Positions 56,171 through 64,000 are shown, numbered from the stretch's first letter. The stretch is DNA of 64,000 nucleotides from an uncultured Collinsella sp. (GCA_902464565.1 CABQJV010000008.1:1-64000); one strand, 5' to 3'. The notes: generated from the letters alone by a model not told the origin. Translations and numbers: made by a program.

Positions 56171-57109
56171 ATGCTGTTGTCCGGAATCATTGCCGCCCTT
56201 ACGAGTCTTCTGCTTCCCATCATCATTTTGCTGCTGCTGTTCCCCAACGCCTGCTATGTCGTTGAACAGCAGCATGCCGTAATCATCGAGCGCCTGGGCA
56301 AGTTTAACCGCATCGTCAACGCGGGCTTCCACATGAAGGTGCCCGTAATCGACCGCAAAGCCGCCACGGTGAGTCTACGCACCATGAAAAACGGTTTTGG
56401 TATCGACGTTAAGACCCAGGACAACGTGACCATCGGCCTTGAGGTCTCTGCTCAGTACCACGTGAGCTATGACATGGGCGCCGGCCCGGCAGATTCGGGT
56501 ATCTACAAGAGCTACTACATGCTGCAGGAGCCCGTCGACCAGATGCGTGACTTCATCACCGACGCCCTGCGCTCTTCGATCCCCGTCTACACACTCGATG
56601 AGGTCTTTGCCAAGAAGGATGACATCGCCAAGGATGTCAACGCTACCGTTTCCGAGCAGATGGCCGCCTACGGCTTCACCCTCGTGTCGACGCTCATCAC
56701 CAAAATCGCACTGCCGACCGAGGTTGAGAACTCCATGAACGACATCAACGCCGCCCAGCGTAAGCGCGCTGCTGCGCAGGAGCTCGCCGAGGCCGACCGC
56801 ATCAAGCGCGTTACCGAGGCGACCGCCGAGGCCGAGGCAATGGAAAAGGCGGGCGAGGGCATCGCCAACCAGCGCAAAGCCATCGCGCTGGGCATCAAGG
56901 ATTCGCTCGAGATCATCCAGGAGACGGGCGTCGGCAACGATGAGGCCAACCAGCTGTTCATGTTTACGCAGTGGTCCGAGATGATGACGGAGTTCGCTCG
57001 CACGGGCAAAACCTCGACGGTCGTGCTGCCGAGCGATTTCTCACAGTCGGCCTCGATGTTCGAGCAGATGTTGACAGCCGGCAAAGTTCAGAACGAGTCG
57101 AAGGAGTAG
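56171..57109 (+). CDS. SPFH/band-7 (stomatin-like) membrane protein
   Basis: 312 aa. One N-terminal membrane helix (residues about 4-26), then the SPFH domain (VVEQQHAVIIERLGKFNRIVNAGFH, LRTMKNGFGIDVKTQDN, VSAQYHVSY). A Glu/Ala-rich coiled coil follows (about 200-250; QRKRAAAQELAEADRIKRV), then a C-terminal tail FTQWSEMMTEFARTGKTS. It belongs to the group of QmcA/stomatin relatives that build membrane scaffolds. AGAGGAG precedes the ATG at 56171. Six nt before rlmH. Confidence 0.9.
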   Translation: MLLSGIIAALTSLLLPIIILLLLFPNACYVVEQQHAVIIERLGKFNRIVNAGFHMKVPVIDRKAATVSLRTMKNGFGIDVKTQDNVTIGLEVSAQYHVSYDMGAGPADSGIYKSYYMLQEPVDQMRDFITDALRSSIPVYTLDEVFAKKDDIAKDVNATVSEQMAAYGFTLVSTLITKIALPTEVENSMNDINAAQRKRAAAQELAEADRIKRVTEATAEAEAMEKAGEGIANQRKAIALGIKDSLEIIQETGVGNDEANQLFMFTQWSEMMTEFARTGKTSTVVLPSDFSQSASMFEQMLTAGKVQNESKE

Positions 57110-57115
57110 ACGCGC

Positions 57116-57586
57116 GTGAAATATACCGTTGTTTGCGTTGGCAAGCTCAAAGAGCGCTTTTGGAAGGACGCGTGCGCCGAATACACCAAACGCCTAGGCG
57201 CCTATGCCAAGGTAGATATGCGCGAGGTTGCCGATATCGATCCGGCCAAGGCGGGCGGTGTGGATGCCGCGCGTAACAAAGAGGGCGTGGCGATTCTTGC
57301 TGCCCTGCCACCGCGGGCACATGTGATTCTGCTGGCTATCGAGGGCAAGGAGCGTTCGAGCGAGGAGTTCTCGACCCGTCTCGATGACCTCATGCTGAGA
57401 GGCAACAGCGATATCGCTTTTGTAATCGGCGGATCGGACGGCGTGAGCGATGCCGTGCGCGCCCGCGCCGACGAGATGCTCAGCTTTGGACGCATTACCT
57501 TGCCGCACAACCTGGCGCGCGTGGTGCTGCTGGAGCAGATCTACCGCGCCTGCAAGATTAGCCGCGGCGAGCCGTATCACAAGTAG
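57116..57586 (+). CDS. rlmH: 23S rRNA (pseudouridine-1915-N3)-methyltransferase
   Basis: A 156-aa SPOUT methyltransferase. KYTVVCVGKLKERFWKDAC at the N-terminus, the knot region FVIGGSDGVSDAVRARAD, and the C-terminal LPHNLARVVLLEQIYRACKI followed by GEPYHK. Start GTG with AAGGAG 9 nt upstream. Probably co-transcribed with the SPFH gene. Confidence 0.95.
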   Translation: MKYTVVCVGKLKERFWKDACAEYTKRLGAYAKVDMREVADIDPAKAGGVDAARNKEGVAILAALPPRAHVILLAIEGKERSSEEFSTRLDDLMLRGNSDIAFVIGGSDGVSDAVRARADEMLSFGRITLPHNLARVVLLEQIYRACKISRGEPYHK

Positions 57587-57659
57587 GTCGGCAATACGAA
57601 ACAATGGCGTGGGACAATGACTTTCGTTTTGAGGAACGCATCTGAGAGGACTGTGTGAT

Positions 57660-58430
57660 ATGAAGATCGGATTTGTCGGTTTTGGCAATATGGCGAGCGC
57701 TATGGCCGATGGCTGGATTGCCGCCGGCGTGGCCGCGGTCGACATGTGCGCTTGCGCAGGGCGCTACGATGCTCTGGTTGAGCGTTGCGAGGCGCGGGGC
57801 ATGGCTGCCTGCCACGATGCGGCGGAGGTTGTTGCCGCGTCCGATATCGTGGTTGCGGCGGTCAAGCCGTATATGATCGAGAAGGTCTTCGCCCCACTCA
57901 AGGATGCGCTTGCCGACAAGGTCGTCCTTTCGGTTGCCTGGACCTGGGATAGTGCCAAGTGGGAACAGGTTCTGCCAGGTGTTGCTCATATCTCGACAGT
58001 GCCCAACACGCCGGTTTCGGTGGGCGAGGGCGTTATCGCCTGCGAGAAGGCTTCCACGCTTAGCGATGAGCAGCGTGCCACGGTGCTCGGTCTGCTCGGA
58101 AAGCTTGGCACGGTGGTCGAGCTCGATTCGAGTCTGCTGTTTGTGGGTGGTACCGTGGGCGGTTGCGCCCCGGCGTTTGTCGCCATGGCGATCGAGGCTC
58201 TGGGCGATGCGGCCGTCAAACACGGTATTCCGCGCGCCGATGCCTATCGCATTGTGAGCCAGATGGTGCTGGGTACGGCAAAGCTGCAGCTTGCAACCGG
58301 CCAGCATCCAGCAGCGATGAAAGATGCCGTGTGCTCGCCCGGTGGTGCTACCATCAAGGGCGTCGTCGCGCTCGAGGACGCCGGCATGCGCAGCGCCCTA
58401 GTCAAGGCCATCGACGCTACTCTCCAGTAA
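57660..58430 (+). CDS. proC: Pyrroline-5-carboxylate reductase
   Basis: The last step of proline synthesis: reduces P5C with NAD(P)H. 256 aa with N-terminal Rossmann motif IGFVGFGNMASAMADG, the VAAVKPYMI segment, and the C-terminal dimer domain with the family signature DAVCSPGGATIKGVVALEDAGMRSALV. Slightly short but complete. A weak GAGAGG lies upstream of the ATG. Confidence 0.95.
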   Translation: MKIGFVGFGNMASAMADGWIAAGVAAVDMCACAGRYDALVERCEARGMAACHDAAEVVAASDIVVAAVKPYMIEKVFAPLKDALADKVVLSVAWTWDSAKWEQVLPGVAHISTVPNTPVSVGEGVIACEKASTLSDEQRATVLGLLGKLGTVVELDSSLLFVGGTVGGCAPAFVAMAIEALGDAAVKHGIPRADAYRIVSQMVLGTAKLQLATGQHPAAMKDAVCSPGGATIKGVVALEDAGMRSALVKAIDATLQ

Positions 58431-58440
58431 ACTGACCAAT

Positions 58441-58585
58441 AAGGGACAGATTAATTTTGCAGGGTTTTCCTGCGGTTTTGTACCTTGAGCAAAAAGCGCC
58501 CCGCAACTGGCTCAATTCCAGTTGCGGGACGCTTGCGTTTACCCAGATAAAACCGACCAAAATAAGTCTGTCTCTTTTTGGCAGG
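58441..58585. repeat. Inverted pair of the CCTGCCAAAAAG-family repeat around a terminator
   Basis: A partial copy at 58441-58468 (plus strand) and a full 49-nt copy at 58537-58585 (minus strand) face each other. Between them is the hairpin at 58490-58536. The full copy is 43/49 identical to 8557-8605. Confidence 0.7.
58490..58536 (-). terminator. Terminator of the small membrane protein gene
   Basis: A 16-bp stem (CCCGCAACTGG with complement, extended on both sides). On the minus strand it is followed by TTTTT. Confidence 0.8.
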
Positions 58586-58759
58586 TTAGTCCCAGAAGCT
58601 GTCTTCTTCGTTCTCGGACTTGGGGCCGCGGTCGACATACATCTTATGGGTGCGCTTCTCCATCACAAAGGCAAGAACCGCAAATAGCAGGATGCCGCCG
58701 GCGAAAAGGATGGCAAAACCGGTGCGGGTGCCAAACAAAAAGGAAAAAACTGCGTCCAT
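58586..58759 (-). CDS. Small single-pass membrane protein (57 aa)
   Basis: Reads MDAVFSFLFGTRTGFAILFA, then GGILLFAVLAFVMEKRTHKM and an acidic end (SENEEDSFWD). One hydrophobic segment (residues about 5-33), basic residues after it and an acidic tail. AGAAGG lies 6 nt before the ATG, and a terminator follows. The stop codon abuts the 49-nt repeat. Family not identified with certainty; it resembles small conserved membrane proteins of Coriobacteriia. Confidence 0.75.
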   Translation of the reverse strand: MDAVFSFLFGTRTGFAILFAGGILLFAVLAFVMEKRTHKMYVDRGPKSENEEDSFWD

Positions 58760-58870
58760 TGGGTGCCTTCTTGCGTAGTTGAGTTGGGTCGTAAACGCTC
58801 ATAAGTATATACTTGCCCATACATGTACAAGGTTGCAACCTGAATGGAATGTATATCGCCGGAGGATCTA

Positions 58871-60154
58871 ATGCTTGATATCAAGTTTGTTCGCGAGAAC
58901 CCCGATGCCATCGATACCGCCATGGCAAATCGCCAGACGTCTTGGGACCGCGAGAAGTTCTTTGAACTCGACGACGAGCGCCGTGCCGTCATCACCGAGG
59001 TCGAGGAGCTCCAGGCCACGCGTAACGCCGAGTCCAAGAAGATTGGCGCCCTGATGAAGGAGGGCAAGAAGGACGAGGCCGAGGCCGCCAAGGAGGCCGT
59101 GCGCGCCGTCAACGAGAAGATCGACGGTCTGGCCGAGCGCCGTACCGCTCTTGAGCAGGAGCAGTACGACTTCATGGCTCACCTGCCCAACATTCCGTGC
59201 GAGGCCACCCCGTACGGTAAGGACGAGGACGAGAACATCGAGCGTCGCCGCTGGGGCACCCCGCGCGAGTTCGACTTCGACTTTAAGCCGCACTGGGATC
59301 TGGGCACCGATCTGGACATCCTCGACTTCGAGCGCGGCAACAAGCTCTCCGGCAGCCGCTTCACCGTTCTCGGTGGCGCCGGCGCCCGCCTTGAGCGCGC
59401 CCTTATCAACTTCTTCCTGGACACGCACACCAGCCGTGGCTTTAAGGAGTGGTGGCCGCCTATCGTCGTCAAGCGTCAGACCATGTTTGGCACGGGTCAG
59501 CTGCCCAAGTTCGAGGATGACGCCTATCACGTCTCGGGCGACAACTTCCTGATCCCTACCGCCGAGGTCGTGCTCACCAACCTGCACGCCGGCGAGGTCC
59601 TCGACGCCGATACCCTGCCGCGCCGCTACACCGCCTTTACCCCCTGCTTCCGCGAGGAGGCCGGTTCCGCCGGTCGCGACACCCGCGGCATCATCCGTCA
59701 GCACGAGTTCGACAAGGTCGAGATGGTCAAGTTCGCTAAGCCGGAGGAGTCCGATGAGGAGCTCGAGAGCATGACCGCCGAGGCCGAGTACCTGCTGCAG
59801 CAGCTGGGCCTTCCGTATCGCGTGATTAGCCTGTGCACCGGCGACTTGGGCTTCTCTGCCCGTCAGACCTACGACGTCGAGGTTTGGCTGCCGAGCTACA
59901 ACGCCTACAAGGAGATCAGCTCCTGCTCCAATTGCGGCGACTTCCAGGCCCGTCGTGCCAACATCAAGTATCGCGACCCCGAGAACTTCAAGGGCTCGCG
60001 CTACCTGCACACTCTTAACGGTTCCGGCCTGCCGGCTGGTCGTACCATGGCTGCCATTCTGGAGAACTACCAGAACGCCGACGGCACCATCACGATCCCC
60101 GAGGTTCTGCGTCCCTACATGGGCGGCCTCGAGAAGATCGAGCCGGTCGCGTAA
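58871..60154 (+). CDS. serS: Seryl-tRNA synthetase
   Basis: A 427-aa class II enzyme. The N-terminal antiparallel coiled coil (about residues 30-100; EVEELQATRNAESKKIG) binds the long arm of tRNA-Ser. The catalytic core has PTAEVVLTNLHAGE, motif 2 CFREEAGSAGRDTRGIIRQHEF and motif 3 region LNGSGLPAGRTMAAILEN. GGAGGAT is 4 nt before the ATG at 58871; the open frame upstream to 58844 is not needed. Confidence 0.97.
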   Translation: MLDIKFVRENPDAIDTAMANRQTSWDREKFFELDDERRAVITEVEELQATRNAESKKIGALMKEGKKDEAEAAKEAVRAVNEKIDGLAERRTALEQEQYDFMAHLPNIPCEATPYGKDEDENIERRRWGTPREFDFDFKPHWDLGTDLDILDFERGNKLSGSRFTVLGGAGARLERALINFFLDTHTSRGFKEWWPPIVVKRQTMFGTGQLPKFEDDAYHVSGDNFLIPTAEVVLTNLHAGEVLDADTLPRRYTAFTPCFREEAGSAGRDTRGIIRQHEFDKVEMVKFAKPEESDEELESMTAEAEYLLQQLGLPYRVISLCTGDLGFSARQTYDVEVWLPSYNAYKEISSCSNCGDFQARRANIKYRDPENFKGSRYLHTLNGSGLPAGRTMAAILENYQNADGTITIPEVLRPYMGGLEKIEPVA

Positions 60155-60177
60155 GCTAGCTGCATAGGTGATTTGCG

Positions 60178-60206
60178 AGGGCGCTCCTTTTAGGGGCGCC
60201 CTTTTT
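60178..60206 (+). terminator. Terminator of serS
   Basis: AGGGCGC and GCGCCCT around a loop of 11 nt, then TTTTT. Confidence 0.85.
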
Positions 60207-60325
60207 GTGTACGGCTATACCATGCCGTGCGGATAGCTCGATAGAAAACACACGAACAAACGTTCTGTATACATGCATTTACCTGCTATGCTTTTGCTAA
60301 CTAAGAGCGAGAGAAAGGGGATGTG

Positions 60326-60703
60326 ATGGAGCTGTTCGACGAGCGGGTTGTTTTGTTCCAGAGCGATGAGGGCGGGGAGCATCTGCTGGTAACGTGCGAG
60401 CCGTCGGGTATGGGTGGCTTGGTGGTTCGGCAGACGAGTGAGGGACCGTTGACGCAATGGTGCTATGAGGAGTCGCCGCATGTGGTCGAGACGCTTGTGG
60501 CGCATGAGGCGCTTGTTGTCCTTGAGCACTTCTATGGCGTTGGAACTTCTAATCAGGTGGCCCGAATGCTGAGCATCTCGTTTGCCGACTACGACTGTGC
60601 CCAACGGGTGCGGTCGCTCCTAGGGGAGCTTGGCGCCGGGTTCGATGTGATCGAAAAGCCAATCGATCGCACGAAAAGCGCTGATGCTCGTGGTGCAGCG
60701 TGA
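60326..60703 (+). CDS. Hypothetical protein
   Basis: 125 aa, not recognised. Predicted soluble and mixed alpha/beta. The central segment HVVETLVAHEALVVLEHFYG is helical. AGAAAGGGG ends 5 nt before the ATG at 60326. It stands alone between serS and the first tRNA-Arg. Confidence 0.6.
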   Translation: MELFDERVVLFQSDEGGEHLLVTCEPSGMGGLVVRQTSEGPLTQWCYEESPHVVETLVAHEALVVLEHFYGVGTSNQVARMLSISFADYDCAQRVRSLLGELGAGFDVIEKPIDRTKSADARGAA

Positions 60704-60741
60704 CAAATTGCGGCCCGCGCGAAAAAAGTTTGAGATTTTGC

Positions 60742-60771
60742 TTGACTCTAACGAACTAAAGTGGTTTTATA
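60742..60771 (+). promoter_or_regulatory. Promoter of the first tRNA-Arg
   Basis: TTGACT with TTTATA about 18 nt downstream (60766-60771), 12 nt before the tRNA. Confidence 0.65.
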
Positions 60772-60782
60772 TGTCTAGCGCT

Positions 60783-60859
60783 GCGGCGTTACCTCAGCTG
60801 GATAGAGGGTCTGACTACGAATCAGAACGTCATAGGTTCGAATCCTATACGCCGCACCA
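60783..60859 (+). tRNA. tRNA-Arg(ACG), copy 1
   Basis: 77 nt with encoded CCA, 7-bp acceptor stem GCGGCGT/ACGCCGC and anticodon loop CTACGAA (ACG, read as inosine). The D-stem is CCTC/GAGG. Identical to the copy at 61208-61284. Its 3' part from 60840 is duplicated at 61030. Confidence 0.97.
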
Positions 60860-60869
60860 ATTGAACTTA

Positions 60870-60894
60870 AAGCCTCCGGAAACGGGGGCTTTTC
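60870..60894 (+). terminator. Terminator of the first tRNA-Arg
   Basis: AAGCCTCCGGAAACGGGGGC with the following TTTTCCTTT. Its duplicate is at 61060-61084. Confidence 0.8.
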
Positions 60895-61059
60895 CTTTAC
60901 GGGGGCATTGCGGAGATTCGAACCTCGGTCGAGGCGCGAGCGTCAAGAAAACGCGGAGCGTTTTTAGCGAGCGGGCGAGTCCGCCGGCAGGCGGGCGAAG
61001 CCGGTGCGGATCCGCGCAGCGGATGCGCGGAATCCTATACGCCGCACCAATTGAGTTTT

Positions 61060-61084
61060 AAGCCTCCGGAAACGGGGGCTTTTC
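61060..61084 (+). terminator. Duplicated tRNA-Arg terminator
   Basis: Second copy of the stem-loop and T-run in the downstream direct repeat. Confidence 0.8.
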
Positions 61085-61166
61085 TTATATCGCGATGCAC
61101 CGAAGATCGTGCCAAGCCCTCCAAATGAGTAAAAATCAAATTCGATAACTTTTTTTGAAAAAACGC

Positions 61167-61195
61167 TTGACCTATATTCAGTCCATGTGCATAAT
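61167..61195 (+). promoter_or_regulatory. Promoter of the second tRNA-Arg
   Basis: TTGACC and CATAAT separated by 17 nt, 12 nt before the tRNA. Confidence 0.8.
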
Positions 61196-61207
61196 AATCA
61201 ACAAGTC

Positions 61208-61284
61208 GCGGCGTTACCTCAGCTGGATAGAGGGTCTGACTACGAATCAGAACGTCATAGGTTCGAATCCTATACGCCGCACCA
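61208..61284 (+). tRNA. tRNA-Arg(ACG), copy 2
   Basis: 77 nt, identical to copy 1 from acceptor to CCA, with its own promoter. The flanks differ, so this is a gene duplication and not an assembly repeat. It is followed by a truncated version of the element found after copy 1. Confidence 0.97.
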
Positions 61285-61293
61285 TTTGAGATT

Positions 61294-61324
61294 AAAGCTC
61301 CCGGCAACGGGGGCTTTTCTTTTA
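61294..61324 (+). terminator. Terminator of the second tRNA-Arg
   Basis: AAAGCTCCCGGCAACGGGGGCTTTTCTTTT-type hairpin at 61294-61323: stem GCTCCCG / CGGGGGC, then a T-rich run. Confidence 0.8.
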
Positions 61325-61333
61325 GGTAGGCAC

Positions 61334-61373
61334 CGCATGGATTCGAACCTCGGTCGAGGCGCGGGCGTAAAGC
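61334..61373 (+). mobile_element. Truncated tRNA-associated element
   Basis: GGATTCGAACCTCGGTCGAG and the first 12 or so nt of the core (GCGGGCGTAAAG) match the start of the element behind copy 1. The similarity then stops and no second direct repeat is present. Confidence 0.6.
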
Positions 61374-61469
61374 GGACTATTTCCTGTCGACTCGTGTAAG
61401 ATTCCGAGTAGGTGTCGCGGCCCATCCGCGATCACTCCTTCTCTCAACGACCGATCAGGGTGATACTTC

Positions 61470-63911
61470 GTGGCAGAGCGTCCGACATACAAGCTCAGGT
61501 TTCTCGATCCCAAGAAGCGCTTTCCGGTGATGCCCGAGCAGCCTGCGGGACGCTCATATGGCGTGGTCTGGAAACTCTTTGGCGAGGACCCGCATGAATC
61601 ATGCTATGCCGTCGAATTCGTCGGCAAAAGCCATGTGTCGCTTTTGGGCTACGTGAGCGTTTCGGGTGAGGTCTATAAGGTGGACCGTCCCGTTAACGAA
61701 GTATCGCTGTCCAACGATCCCGACATGGAACTGGTTCTTGACGAGTCGGATTCCAGTATTGGTGAGATTATGGTAAGGGAAGCCAGCGGTGCAATGCGCG
61801 CGTGCGCGCGAACCGTCGGCTCTCCCGAAGGCCCCATGCGCGAGCAGTCCGATCACGAGACATGGAATTCGGCCCGCTCCCTTCCTTACGGCGAGTTCAT
61901 GGCATCGATGTTCCTGCGCTACGTGATATTTGCCAACTCCGAAAGCGCTATTGCGAACGCGGCGGGCGTCGACGGTCTCGATGCGGACATGCAAAACGTT
62001 GTCGACAAGATCAAGCTCGTAAAGTTGCCCGAGCCGGTCGAGGTGTTTTTGGGCTTTAACACGTCACCGCTCCCCGATGCTATCGAGACGCTGCTTTACC
62101 GCGTTGACCATGCCGAGAATCCGAGCGGTATCGAGCGCTATGCCGCCACCCTTATGAGCGAAATTGACTTGCCCCGTCTGCGCACCATTGCCGCCAAGTC
62201 CGAAATGAGCCTGGCGCGCATCGACCGGTCAAAGCTGTTTTATCTCAATTTTGATCGTAGCCTGCTGGACCAGGACGAGATTGACATGCTGCTTGCCATC
62301 GAGTGCCGTCTCAACCGCCTCTCCGGCATCCTTGAGCGCATCGGGGCTGGATTGGTCCCTGCGGCATCCTCGCCGAGCCTTGAGGGCTGCGCGCTCTTTG
62401 ATGCGTGGCATATCGCCAAGACGACCAACGATGTTCCTCGACTGCTCGATACGGCCTCGAGCGATAACCCGTGGGGCAAGCCGGGTACGGTGGCTTGCCA
62501 GCCGGGCGGCGAGTGGGACGTGCGCACCCGTTTTGCGCGAATCCTTGAGGCGCTCAACGTGGTCACGCGGCTCGACTATACCTATCGGGCAAACGTTGCC
62601 GAGGGGATTATGCTCGTTCGGTTTGGGCAGTCTGTCGTTGATGCCATGCCGCAACGTGAATACGACGCTCGGGATGACGCCTGGCGCGAGCTGGACAAGG
62701 ACACGCGCGCGATCTGGGCCGCGGAGCACGATGCACGTGTGGCACTCACGCTTGCGGCAGCGTGTTTTGCCGCGGGCACCTGCATCACGCGCTGCTATGT
62801 GCAGATTGCTGCTCCCGACAGTGAGCAGGGCGAGCGCGTTGTCGCAACGTATTTCTTTGGGCGCGCGGCCTATCTGGCCGATTGCGTGCCTGTCGCCAAG
62901 GATCTTGAGAGCATGGACATGGACGATATGCCGTGCAAGCGTGTGCTTGAGGCGTATGAGTCAACCGCTCCGGAGACGATTGAGCCTGCGGAGGTTCATG
63001 CTCGTCCGCGTGATGACCATCGCACGCTGCCGCCGGCGCTGCGCGATCTGCTGCTTGCCGATACGGCTGATGAGTTGGAGGTCATGGAAGAGGACGACGA
63101 CCCATACGTGGCCCGTGTTGTTGAATTGCGCGAGCAGGCAAAAGTCGACCGTACAGGTGCCTTTGAAGGCTTTTCCCGTCTTGTCGAGGAGTTAGAGGCT
63201 AAGTGCGCCGTCGCCGAGCTTTTGGCGACGGGCCCGGTTCAAACGCAGTTTTGCGATAACCAGCTGGTGCGCATGGTGCTACCGGTGTTGGAAGAAGACC
63301 GCTCTGTGCGAATCCTTCGTGCGCCCGATGCGCTGTACTTTGCCCAGCACGAGATCTGCAGCTTTTACGCCGAGCAAGAGGACTTTGAACGAGCACTGCC
63401 CGAGGTGCGCCATCTTTACGATCTGGCGCGCTCGTCCATGCAATCGCACTTTGCGCTCATCAACGTGCTTGCGCGTCTGGAGCGCTTTGACGAGATTATC
63501 GAGGTGGCGCGCCACGGCCTACGTATTGCCAGCGATCGTTCTGCAATCGGCTACCTGTTCTATCGCTTGGCGTTTGCCTATTGGAATTGCGATCAGCTCG
63601 ACCTGGCGCTGGCTTGTTACCGTCTGGTGCCGCGCGGCGAGGAGTCGGGCAGCAGCGCGCTGGAAGAAATGCAGGGCCTTATGAACGAGATGGGCGTCAG
63701 CGAGCCTCCGACGTTCGAGGAGGCGGTCGAGACCATCCGCAAGGCTGGACTTGAGCTGCCGCCAGTGTCCGCCGTGACGAATCAGCTGGCAGATGCCGCT
63801 GTGCAACTGGTCGACAACGGCTTCTTTTTCCTGGCGCGCGGTTGCATCTTCCAAATGTGGCGTACCATGGGTAACGACGAGCTCGGCTCCCTCAACCGCT
63901 CGCTGGGGTAG
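61470..63911 (+). CDS. Large TPR-like protein of unknown function
   Basis: 813 aa, no enzyme motif seen. The N-terminal part (residues 1-100) is beta-rich (YKLRFLDPKKRFPV, GKSHVSLLGYVSVSGEVYKV). The middle is helical with Cys-containing segments, and residues about 620-760 look like tetratricopeptide helices (FAQHEICSFYAEQEDFERAL, LFYRLAFAYWNCDQLDLALA-type). No signal peptide or membrane helix. GTG start at 61470 behind CAGGGTGAT. Probably a lineage-specific protein with a scaffold or interaction role; I cannot name a function. Confidence 0.65.
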   Translation: MAERPTYKLRFLDPKKRFPVMPEQPAGRSYGVVWKLFGEDPHESCYAVEFVGKSHVSLLGYVSVSGEVYKVDRPVNEVSLSNDPDMELVLDESDSSIGEIMVREASGAMRACARTVGSPEGPMREQSDHETWNSARSLPYGEFMASMFLRYVIFANSESAIANAAGVDGLDADMQNVVDKIKLVKLPEPVEVFLGFNTSPLPDAIETLLYRVDHAENPSGIERYAATLMSEIDLPRLRTIAAKSEMSLARIDRSKLFYLNFDRSLLDQDEIDMLLAIECRLNRLSGILERIGAGLVPAASSPSLEGCALFDAWHIAKTTNDVPRLLDTASSDNPWGKPGTVACQPGGEWDVRTRFARILEALNVVTRLDYTYRANVAEGIMLVRFGQSVVDAMPQREYDARDDAWRELDKDTRAIWAAEHDARVALTLAAACFAAGTCITRCYVQIAAPDSEQGERVVATYFFGRAAYLADCVPVAKDLESMDMDDMPCKRVLEAYESTAPETIEPAEVHARPRDDHRTLPPALRDLLLADTADELEVMEEDDDPYVARVVELREQAKVDRTGAFEGFSRLVEELEAKCAVAELLATGPVQTQFCDNQLVRMVLPVLEEDRSVRILRAPDALYFAQHEICSFYAEQEDFERALPEVRHLYDLARSSMQSHFALINVLARLERFDEIIEVARHGLRIASDRSAIGYLFYRLAFAYWNCDQLDLALACYRLVPRGEESGSSALEEMQGLMNEMGVSEPPTFEEAVETIRKAGLELPPVSAVTNQLADAAVQLVDNGFFFLARGCIFQMWRTMGNDELGSLNRSLG

Positions 63912-63931
63912 GCGAAGCCTCCAAGGAGGAA

Positions 63932-63952
63932 AGGATGCTAGGCAATTAGAAA
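63932..63952 (+). other. Possible leader mini-ORF
   Basis: A strong AGGAGGAAAGG is followed by ATG CTA GGC AAT TAG at about 63943-63957, a four-codon frame. It lies just before a promoter-like pair near the window end, so it may be chance or a translation-coupled leader. Confidence 0.25.
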
Positions 63953-63960
63953 ATTCCCTC

Positions 63961-63989
63961 TTGCCCATCCTCGACTGTTTGGTTACTAT
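63961..63989 (+). promoter_or_regulatory. Promoter at the window end
   Basis: TTGCCC and TACTAT separated by 17 nt. It would drive a gene beyond the window. Confidence 0.6.
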
Positions 63990-64000
63990 AGAACGGCTGT

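Larger units (their letters stand above)
60840..61084 (+). mobile_element. tRNA-Arg-associated duplicated element
   Basis: Direct repeats 60840-60894 and 61030-61084 (52/55 identical) run from the T-loop through CCA and the terminator. The insert has a reversed T-arm copy (GATTCGAACCT at about 60915-60925), a small CCTCG/CGAGG hairpin and the 95-nt core 60936-61030, which matches the tRNA-Leu element. The period is 190 nt versus 189 nt at tRNA-Leu. Confidence 0.75.

Noticed and set aside
58522..58782. Plus-strand frame of 86 codons at the small membrane-protein locus
   Set aside because: The minus strand has a better start signal, a membrane helix and its own terminator.
60684..61061. 125-codon open frame across the first tRNA-Arg and its element
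   Set aside because: It runs through a tRNA, a terminator and a structured repeat and has no independent start signal.
61187..61399. 70-codon open frame across the second tRNA-Arg
   Set aside because: Covers the tRNA gene; coding is not credible.

Overview
The window looks like chromosomal DNA of a Coriobacteriia actinobacterium, most likely Collinsella or a close relative. This is inferred from the high-GC codon use, the house-keeping gene set, a monoderm-type Tad pilus locus with no outer-membrane secretin, a DUF4012 wall-associated protein, and many families of short palindromic intergenic repeats. I ran no searches; family calls rest on motifs read in the translations.

Layout. 1-8.5 kb: recQ helicase, a GntR/UTRA regulator followed by a FrlB-like sugar-phosphate deglycase with twin operator-like repeats, a lactate/2-hydroxyacid dehydrogenase, metA, a PD-(D/E)XK-like protein bracketed by two 117-nt direct repeats, and 5-formyltetrahydrofolate cyclo-ligase. 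8.9-12 kb: a large M16C peptidase. 12-17.2 kb: an accessory stretch (AlbA_2 regulator, orphan HNH endonuclease, zinc-ribbon and DUF5710 proteins) ending at tRNA-Val. 17.5-28.5 kb: EamA transporter, DUF4012 protein, glmM, M32 carboxypeptidase, and a T-box leader with pheST. 28.6-31.4 kb: a nickel-type ECF transporter behind a NikR-like operator. 31.5-39.9 kb: Zn-dependent phospholipase C-like protein, a second PD-(D/E)XK-like protein, pyruvate kinase, a Ca2+ P-type ATPase with a possible RNA switch in its leader, and rsgA. 40.1-49.7 kb: a Tad/Flp pilus operon (cpaB, cpaE, tadA, tadB, tadC, flp, several pseudopilins, a TadG-like protein, DUF192). Its tadC carries a one-base deletion that scrambles the last membrane helix. 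49.9-64 kb: tRNA-Phe, a GH5-like protein lacking the acid/base Glu, rsmI, metG, rsmA, tatD, tRNA-Leu, an SPFH protein, rlmH, proC, a 57-aa membrane protein, serS, two tRNA-Arg(ACG) genes and a TPR-like protein.

The most unusual structure sits behind tRNA genes. After tRNA-Leu(CAG) and after the first tRNA-Arg(ACG), a 55-nt stretch running from the T-loop through the terminator is repeated directly about 190 nt downstream. The DNA between the copies holds a nearly identical 95-nt core (about 93%) that can fold into several hairpins, preceded by a reverse-complement copy of that tRNA's own T-arm. A third, truncated version follows the second tRNA-Arg. This looks like a tiny non-autonomous tRNA-targeted element.

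How the genes fit together: several units are translation-related (pheST under a T-box, metG, serS, rsmI, rsmA, rlmH, rsgA, five tRNAs). The nik operon supplies nickel under predicted NikR repression. The tad operon builds a surface fibre but lacks its prepilin peptidase here, so that enzyme must be encoded elsewhere.
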